Assembly: GCA_021809545.1 (NCBI GenBank)
Contig: JAKAYL010000002.1
Span: 1 to 64,000 of the forward strand
Reading direction: 5' to 3'
Origin: Thermoplasmata archaeon
Lineage (GTDB): Archaea; Thermoplasmatota; Thermoplasmata; Lutacidiplasmatales; UBA184
DNA: 64,000 nt
Shown: piece by piece, positions 62,071-64,000 of the stretch
Numbering within the stretch: position 1 is the first letter of the stretch
Layout of the letters: each line of letters starts with the position of its first letter
Program-made: the position numbers and the translations under genes
Notes under the pieces: model-generated
The model's database searches: none
What the model was told of the DNA's origin: nothing
The model's input: the letters and a program-made list of their open reading frames with translations, nothing else

Positions 62071-64000
62071 GTGCGCAGGATCTCCCGGCGGGACGGAAGG
62101 ATACCCTATTCTTTCGTCGCCGTCGTCATCCTCGCCAGCATCTTTCTCCTCGTGGCCTCCCTGGAACAGGTCTCCATCGCCACCACGACCCAGAACGCCT
62201 ACGATGTTCCGGGCGCCACGCAGAACGCGCTTGCCCTGGTCGAGTCGGACATTTCCTCCGCCGCGCAGTACGACCTCATGCGCTCGGAGGCCAATCTCCT
62301 CGCCGGCACGGTCAACCCTTCCCTGAATCTCCTCAACGGATCCCTCAACACAGCCTTCACCACCTCGATGGCCGCCCTGGGCCTCTCCTCGCCTCAGGGG
62401 TTAACTGAGGGTACGGTCGTAGTCAAGGCGAGCGGCTGGGGGATCAATGCCACCTTCGCCGAGGGGCAAGTCATGGACGGCACCCCGGCGGTCACGCTGA
62501 CACCGGGTCCGACGAATCCCTACCTTCCGCTCCCGAACGAGGTGAACCTCGCGCAACAGACCACGTGGTCGTTCACGACCGAACCCATCTATCCCATGGC
62601 GACCGGTCACGTCGTCCTGACCGCTTTGGACGGTAACAGTGGGCAGACCCTGACCCAGAGCTACAGCTTTTCCGTGAGCGTGCAAAGCGAGCTCGGCCTC
62701 CTCGAAGCGAAAGCAGGCCAATTCCGGGATGCCCTCACAGGGCCCTCGGGCAGCCTCTCCGAGCTCGTGAAGTACCTTGTCACCACCCTGGGAGAGCTGC
62801 GGGCGCTCTCGGGGTACGGCTCCGGTGGGTACCCGGGGCCCACCTCCGGGACCGTGATCTCGGGGGCGACGAACAACTCCGTCCTGTCCCAGTCGGACGT
62901 TCGCGATGCCGTCAGTCTGGCAATCCTGCTCGATTCCCTGAGGTACTTCCGTTCCTTCGACGCCGGCGCCGTCACCTCCTTCCTCAGCAGCATGCCGCCG
63001 GGCGCCTATCAGCAACTCCTCGAACACTACGTCTTCAATGGCACCATCGACCCCGCTACGCTCTTCCTGCTCTTCCTCGACAGCCAGGGAGGGTGGTCCG
63101 ATGGCTGGGTCGCGAGCGGTGAAGGCCTGGCAAGCGCCATCTATGGGTTCGCGGATCGCTTCAAGTTCGATCTCCTGCAGCACTTCTGGGGTGCCAATGT
63201 TGTGGATCCCACCTTGACAGAGCCCGTGGCCAGTTGGTCGACAGTACAGAGTCAGGGGACCTCGTACGCGATCTCGATGCTCTCTCAGTGGCTCTGGGAC
63301 TACGGAACCTGGCTGGGGGTGACCCAGAAGTCCCTCCCGGCCTACAACAACACGGCGACCATCCCGGCGATGACGGCGACGGTGGCGGGATGTACGTACG
63401 TGCTTTTCCCAGGGGGTAGCATCCAGACGAGCGACCCCGGTGTTCCCGATCTTGCGAGCCTCATCTTGGGGACTCCGTACTCAGAGACGATCACGCTCCC
63501 GAATAACCAGCAGGTCACGCTGATGCTTGCCCCGGACAACTACCAGATCTGGGAGAACGTCTCCATCGACAACCCCGGTTCACCCTACTACTACGCCCCG
63601 AACTACTGGATCGATTTCAACGAGAACGCGACGTACATCACGACGAACCAATCCCTTCTGTGGCTCTTCAACCCACAGGAGTTCAGCTCCTATGACCCTG
63701 GAGCCTACGACCGGACGCTCCACACGGTCATGGTGGACCTCTCCAACTCGATGCAGCACAAGTCCGCTACGGCGGGGCTGGTCGGGGACAAGGGGTACCT
63801 GGATTACGTCGGGTACCAGGGTGACCTGAGCGGCGCCAACACCACCCTGACCGGAGCGGGGCTTCCGAACCTCAGCACCCCCGCGGGCAGGAATACCGCG
63901 CTCAACACCTCCTACTCCTTCCTCACCAACGGCACCACCTCCCTTTTCCAGGGACCTTTCTCGCGCACCCTCGCAAACTTCAGCCAGCGGGCGGCGAACC
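62071..64000 (+). CDS. Large exported pilus-associated protein (partial)
   Basis: Open frame of 643 codons without a stop, running off the right edge. GTG at 62071 follows GGGAGG. N-terminus 'MRRISRRDGRIPYSFVAVVI' with a helix (about 12-30), then a large extracellular region with helical segments ('SELVKYLVTTLGELRALSG') and NxS/T sequons; one Cys near 442. It follows the pilin by 32 bases. Layout resembles large Tad-locus/pilus accessory proteins; no named family recognised. Confidence 0.55.
   Translation, partial: MRRISRRDGRIPYSFVAVVILASIFLLVASLEQVSIATTTQNAYDVPGATQNALALVESDISSAAQYDLMRSEANLLAGTVNPSLNLLNGSLNTAFTTSMAALGLSSPQGLTEGTVVVKASGWGINATFAEGQVMDGTPAVTLTPGPTNPYLPLPNEVNLAQQTTWSFTTEPIYPMATGHVVLTALDGNSGQTLTQSYSFSVSVQSELGLLEAKAGQFRDALTGPSGSLSELVKYLVTTLGELRALSGYGSGGYPGPTSGTVISGATNNSVLSQSDVRDAVSLAILLDSLRYFRSFDAGAVTSFLSSMPPGAYQQLLEHYVFNGTIDPATLFLLFLDSQGGWSDGWVASGEGLASAIYGFADRFKFDLLQHFWGANVVDPTLTEPVASWSTVQSQGTSYAISMLSQWLWDYGTWLGVTQKSLPAYNNTATIPAMTATVAGCTYVLFPGGSIQTSDPGVPDLASLILGTPYSETITLPNNQQVTLMLAPDNYQIWENVSIDNPGSPYYYAPNYWIDFNENATYITTNQSLLWLFNPQEFSSYDPGAYDRTLHTVMVDLSNSMQHKSATAGLVGDKGYLDYVGYQGDLSGANTTLTGAGLPNLSTPAGRNTALNTSYSFLTNGTTSLFQGPFSRTLANFSQRAAN

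Overview
The window looks like a GC-rich archaeal chromosome, most likely a Thermoplasmata-type euryarchaeon from an acidic or organic-rich habitat. The evidence is an archaeal-type S-adenosylmethionine synthetase, translation factor aIF1A, an ER/archaeal-type signal peptidase, a tRNA gene without encoded CCA, TATA boxes about 26 bases before short-leader or leaderless starts, and many secreted PKD-domain proteins including an acid protease of the sedolisin (S53) family. No 16S rRNA gene is present, so the lineage is inferred.

Layout: 1-4121 is the membrane arm of a group-4 hydrogenase (hyfB-C-E-F order, minus strand, catalytic subunits off the left edge). 4657-5205 is a VapBC toxin-antitoxin pair next to a gene-poor kilobase with hairpins and a copy of the VapB-operator motif. 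6224-10214 is an operon with PRPP synthetase and L-aspartate oxidase. 10398-15444 holds a methyltransferase and a 1249-residue repeat surface protein. 15870-24369 is housekeeping: SAM synthetase, tRNA-Thr(CGT), a ZIP transporter with a clear operator, an HExxH protein coupled to signal peptidase, then a PH-domain membrane protein, FixC-like flavoprotein, uracil-DNA glycosylase, aIF1A and NAD(P)H-hydrate repair enzyme.

24709-33506 holds three large surface proteins that share N- and C-terminal modules, one of them the sedolisin. 33645-42839 is a tightly overlapping operon for a complete oxidative plus non-oxidative pentose phosphate route: transketolase, transaldolase-glucose-6-phosphate isomerase fusion, HAD phosphatase, 6-phosphogluconate dehydrogenase, glucose-6-phosphate dehydrogenase, 6-phosphogluconolactonase and a ROK-type glucokinase. 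Such a set is bacterial in style and rare in archaea.

42951-53003 is a type IV pilus (Tad-like) operon: zinc-ribbon-bearing secretion ATPase, two-domain FlaJ/TadC-like platform, at least four pilin-like proteins with an RRG motif, a CxxC-rich protein, and a propeller-like secreted protein. 53678-61213 holds two giant secreted proteins. The second joins PKD domains, a glycosidase-like domain, a lysozyme-like domain and an amidase_6-like domain, and looks like a cell-wall-degrading weapon. A second pilin/Tad-like locus starts divergently at 61481 and runs off the right edge. Taken together, the right half reads as a surface-contact and extracellular-degradation region.
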